From NCBI GenBank assembly GCA_021813085.1, contig JAKAMA010000112.1:1-7441 (forward strand): a stretch of 7,441 bases of DNA, written 5' to 3'. Every line of letters starts with the position of its first letter. The first letter of the stretch is position 1. Under the pieces are notes generated by a model, which saw nothing but the letters and a program-made list of their open reading frames with translations, was not told the DNA's origin and made no database searches. The position numbers and the translations under genes were made by a program. Below, piece by piece: positions 5,480 through 7,441 of this stretch. This stretch comes from Chloroflexota bacterium. GTDB taxonomy: Bacteria > Chloroflexota > Dehalococcoidia > DSTF01 > JACRBR01.

Positions 5480-6733
5480 TCAGCGGATGGTCATGTACAC
5501 GAAGTCGCGCGTCCGTCCGGCGAAGAAGCCCGCCGGCGATGCCGCCATCCAGTCCGTCAGGTTGAAGCCCCGGAGCGTGCCGAGCTGGTCCTCGTACAGC
5601 GCCATCTGGCTGTAGGGGCTGTTGATGTCGAGCTGCATCGCCGTCACCACGCCGGCCCGCTGCATCGCCGTGGCGAGCGTACGCGCGTCCACGTCGTGTC
5701 CCGCCGCGAAGACGAAGCGGCCGTCCGCCGTCAGGCCGATGGCGGTGCGCGCGGTGTAGAACTGGCGGCTCTTGTAGAAGACCCAGCCCCAGGTCTCGCC
5801 GCCCGCGTCGATCTTCGGCGAGACCGCGTCGTGGTCGATGAGAAAGATGCCGTTCTGGCGTGCAGAGACGAGGTCCGGCGCCGGGCCAACGTCGCTGCCC
5901 CAGATGCCGAATCGGAAGGAGCCGTCGCGGTAGGTGGCAAGTGTCGCCAGCCCGTCCCGCATCGGCGTGATCACCCGGCCATCGACGATCATGCCGTAGC
6001 GACCGTCGTCCCAGCGGAACCCACCGTTGAAGGCGGCGATCAGCGCGCCGCCGTGCAGGACGCTGGCGGGGATGTCGCCGGGGCCGTGGACGCCGAGCGG
6101 GCCGCCGGGGTCCTGCGTGCCCGCGACCGGATGCAGGCTGATGCTCGCGGCATCGAACGCGGCCAGCGTCACCGTGGCGTACGGGCGTGCGGCGTCGGGC
6201 CGCACGAAGGTCGTGAAGATCGGGTGCCTGGCGGTGTAGGCGGTGAGGAGCGGCCCGGCGAGCCGCAGCGCCGCCCACACACCCTCCCCCTTCGACGGCG
6301 CGTGCGGGTAGATCTCTGGCACGGGCGCTGGCGGCGTGTCGGCCGCTGCCGGCTGCGGCAGCGGCTCCACCTGGACCGCCGCGGGCGATGCGGTGGCAGC
6401 CGGCGGCGATCCGGCCCCCGCGGCGGGCAGCTCGCGCTGCCGGACCGGCCCGCTGACGGGACTGCCGCCACCGCCGCCGAAGAGCCGGTACTTCAGGCGG
6501 GCCATCGTGTCCTCCGCCTTGAAGTAGATCGCCTCGATGCGGACCGTGTTGTGCGCGCCGATCAGGCGCCGGCCCAGATCGGAGCCGTGGACGGCGAGGG
6601 TGTCCTTCCAGTGCGCGGCCAGGGCCAGCGCGAGGCCGAGCGCGCCAAGCACGAGGATGACGCGCGGCGTACGCCGGCCAGGCCGCACGGCGCGCGAGAG
6701 TGTGTGCCGGTTGCCGTGCCACCACGTCGTCAT
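5480..6733 (-). CDS. Membrane-anchored phosphodiester glycosidase-like (NAGPA-domain) protein
   Basis: This is a 417-residue protein with a short cytoplasmic N-terminus, one membrane helix or uncleaved signal (about 24-41), a Gly/Pro/Ala-rich linker (85-145) and an exported C-terminal domain (about 150-417). That domain resembles the family named after N-acetylglucosamine-1-phosphodiester alpha-N-acetylglucosaminidase, with AAFNGGF (233-239), RTAIGLTADGRFVFAAG (329-345), the helix TLATAMQRAGVVTAMQLD (352-369) and a terminal DFVYMTIR. In most members the last helix leads into DGGGS; here the sequence reads LDINSPYS (368-375), so part of the usual active-site loop differs. A carbohydrate-phosphodiester substrate in the cell wall is plausible but unproven. 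It sits between rplA and rplJ, an unusual position. No strong ribosome site precedes the ATG (GGTGG at a distance), so the start is moderately certain. Confidence 0.82.
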   Translation of the reverse strand: MTTWWHGNRHTLSRAVRPGRRTPRVILVLGALGLALALAAHWKDTLAVHGSDLGRRLIGAHNTVRIEAIYFKAEDTMARLKYRLFGGGGGSPVSGPVRQRELPAAGAGSPPAATASPAAVQVEPLPQPAAADTPPAPVPEIYPHAPSKGEGVWAALRLAGPLLTAYTARHPIFTTFVRPDAARPYATVTLAAFDAASISLHPVAGTQDPGGPLGVHGPGDIPASVLHGGALIAAFNGGFRWDDGRYGMIVDGRVITPMRDGLATLATYRDGSFRFGIWGSDVGPAPDLVSARQNGIFLIDHDAVSPKIDAGGETWGWVFYKSRQFYTARTAIGLTADGRFVFAAGHDVDARTLATAMQRAGVVTAMQLDINSPYSQMALYEDQLGTLRGFNLTDWMAASPAGFFAGRTRDFVYMTIR

Positions 6734-6751
6734 GTGCCCACCGGTCGGAGA

Positions 6752-6786
6752 TCCCTACGAAGCCAGCCGGCGGCCGGCTCTACGTG
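6752..6786 (-). repeat. GTAG-footed hairpin repeat, family 3
   Basis: A 6-bp perfect stem (AGCCGG and CCGGCT around CGG, 6765-6779) has GTAG immediately outside it on the minus strand, and a second GTAG 3' of it (5' to GGATCTCC). It lies shortly before the start of the phosphodiester-glycosidase-like gene. Its layout matches the two other hairpin families in this window, but the arms are different. Only one copy is visible here, so the repeat call rests on structure. Confidence 0.5.
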
Positions 6787-6790
6787 TCGC

Positions 6791-6828
6791 CGTCATGATG
6801 GTCGGTCTCGCCGCCGCTCCGCATGACG
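6791..6828 (-). repeat. 38-bp element with 7-bp terminal inverted repeats
   Basis: CGTCATG (6791-6797) and CATGACG (6822-6828) bound a 38-bp stretch. On the minus strand it starts GTCATGCGGAGCGGCGGCGAGA, written here as GTCATGCGGAG then CGGCGGCGAGA. From memory this resembles a GTCATTCTGAGCG-type repeat common in Chloroflexota and other metagenomic genomes. It may be a degenerate copy of such an element. Only one copy is in the window. Confidence 0.45.
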
Positions 6829-6880
6829 CCCGGCCGACGCCAGCACGACGCGTGGGCAACGCCCGATGTGGGCCGGCCGA

Positions 6881-6908
6881 ACCTGCGACCTGTGACCTGC
6901 GACCTACG
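6881..6908. repeat. Four tandem 7-mers (ACCTGCG) just after rplA
   Basis: The units read ACCTGCG, ACCTGTG, ACCTGCG and ACCTACG on the plus strand, starting 8 nt beyond the rplA stop. The 182-nt gap 6734-6915 consists largely of this array, a 38-bp inverted-repeat element and a GTAG-footed hairpin. No intrinsic terminator with a U-run and no further gene is visible there. Confidence 0.8.
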
Positions 6909-6915
6909 TCCGGCG

Positions 6916-7441
6916 TCAGCCGGCCTTCATCGCCAGCGTCGGCGTCGGGTCCAGGCGGATGCCCGGCCCCATCGTCGTCGTCAGCGTGATCGACTTGATG
7001 TAGACGCCCTTCTGGCCCGACGGCTTCGCCTTGACGATCTCGGAGACCAGCGTCGCCATGTTTTCTTCGAGCGCCTGCGCGTCGAAGCTCACCTTGCCGA
7101 TCGGGCAGTGGACGATCGCCGTGCGGTCCAGCCGGAACTCGACGCGCCCTTGCCGCGCGTCGCGCACGGCCTTCGCCATGTCGGCAGCATCGACGACCGT
7201 GCCGGAGCGGGGGTTCGGCATCAGCCCCTTCGGGCCGAGCACGCGGCCGAGGCGGCCGACCTTGCCCATCAGGTCGCGCTGGGCGAGCGCGACGTCGAAG
7301 GCCGTGTGGCCGCCTTCGACCTTCTTGATCAGCTCGTCGCCACCGACCTCATCGGCGCCCGCCTCCTGCGCCAGGCGCGCGCCCTCGCCCTCGGCGAAGA
7401 CGAGCACGCGCACGGTCTTGCCAAGGCCGTGCGGCAGCAGC
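6916..7441 (-). CDS. rplA: Ribosomal protein uL1, 5' end outside window
   Basis: This encodes the protein of the L1 stalk near the ribosomal E site, which binds 23S rRNA and helps release deacylated tRNA; in many bacteria it also represses its own mRNA. The 174 visible residues are the C-terminal three quarters of a protein usually about 230-240 residues long. Visible signatures are [18 protein letters not shown] near the window edge, the domain II insertion, [26 protein letters not shown], and the C-terminal [20 protein letters not shown] split over the last strands with MGPGIRLD. The GTG near 7413 lies within the conserved KTVRVLVF segment and is not the start. rplK would be expected just beyond the window. 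The stop is followed by repeats rather than by rplJ. Confidence 0.97.
   Translation of the reverse strand, partial: LLPHGLGKTVRVLVFAEGEGARLAQEAGADEVGGDELIKKVEGGHTAFDVALAQRDLMGKVGRLGRVLGPKGLMPNPRSGTVVDAADMAKAVRDARQGRVEFRLDRTAIVHCPIGKVSFDAQALEENMATLVSEIVKAKPSGQKGVYIKSITLTTTMGPGIRLDPTPTLAMKAG

Noticed and set aside
5378..6826. Long plus-strand open frame of 482 codons, and a 517-codon minus-strand frame at 5172-6725
   Set aside because: Both overlap the phosphodiester-glycosidase-like gene in other frames and give Arg/Ala/Pro/Gly-rich products without domains; they also cross the rplJ leader or its promoter.

Overview
This is a GC-rich window in which every supported gene lies on the minus strand, so it reads from right to left. 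The gene content and style suggest a Chloroflexota bacterium, perhaps near Dehalococcoidia or Thermomicrobia. The hints are a Tat-type lipoprotein solute-binding protein, LysM and phosphodiester-glycosidase-like membrane proteins beside ribosomal genes, and many dispersed hairpin repeats. That placement is an inference from style, not from a marker tree.

The right part (about 4062-7441) is a ribosomal-protein cluster in the order rplA (its 5' end lies outside the window), a membrane-anchored phosphodiester-glycosidase-like gene, rplJ, rplL. In most bacteria rplA is followed directly by rplJ and rplL; here an unrelated gene sits between them. rplJ has its own candidate promoter and a recognisable L10 leader RNA with an intrinsic terminator. 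Its segments can be drawn as a two-state attenuator controlling L10 and L12. Between rplJ and rplL lie six head-to-tail copies of a hairpin repeat, 29-32 bp apart.

The middle part (about 2643-4009) holds three small envelope-protein genes: a zinc-ribbon/transmembrane/LysM protein, a two-helix membrane protein starting 5 nt after it, and a 78-residue protein with a signal peptide and one membrane helix. The functions of the last two are unknown.

The left part (1-2342) is the start of a peptide/nickel-type ABC importer operon: a Tat lipoprotein solute-binding protein (family 5) followed by a DppB-type permease cut by the window edge. Its promoter has a perfect TTGACA box and a perfect palindrome in the spacer, suggesting a regulator site.

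Intergenic DNA throughout carries short hairpin repeats. Several families begin with the tetranucleotide GTAG at the foot of the hairpin, the layout of REP elements mobilised by RAYT transposases. This repeat population and the rplJ leader are the most interesting parts of the window. No wholly new multi-gene system could be supported.
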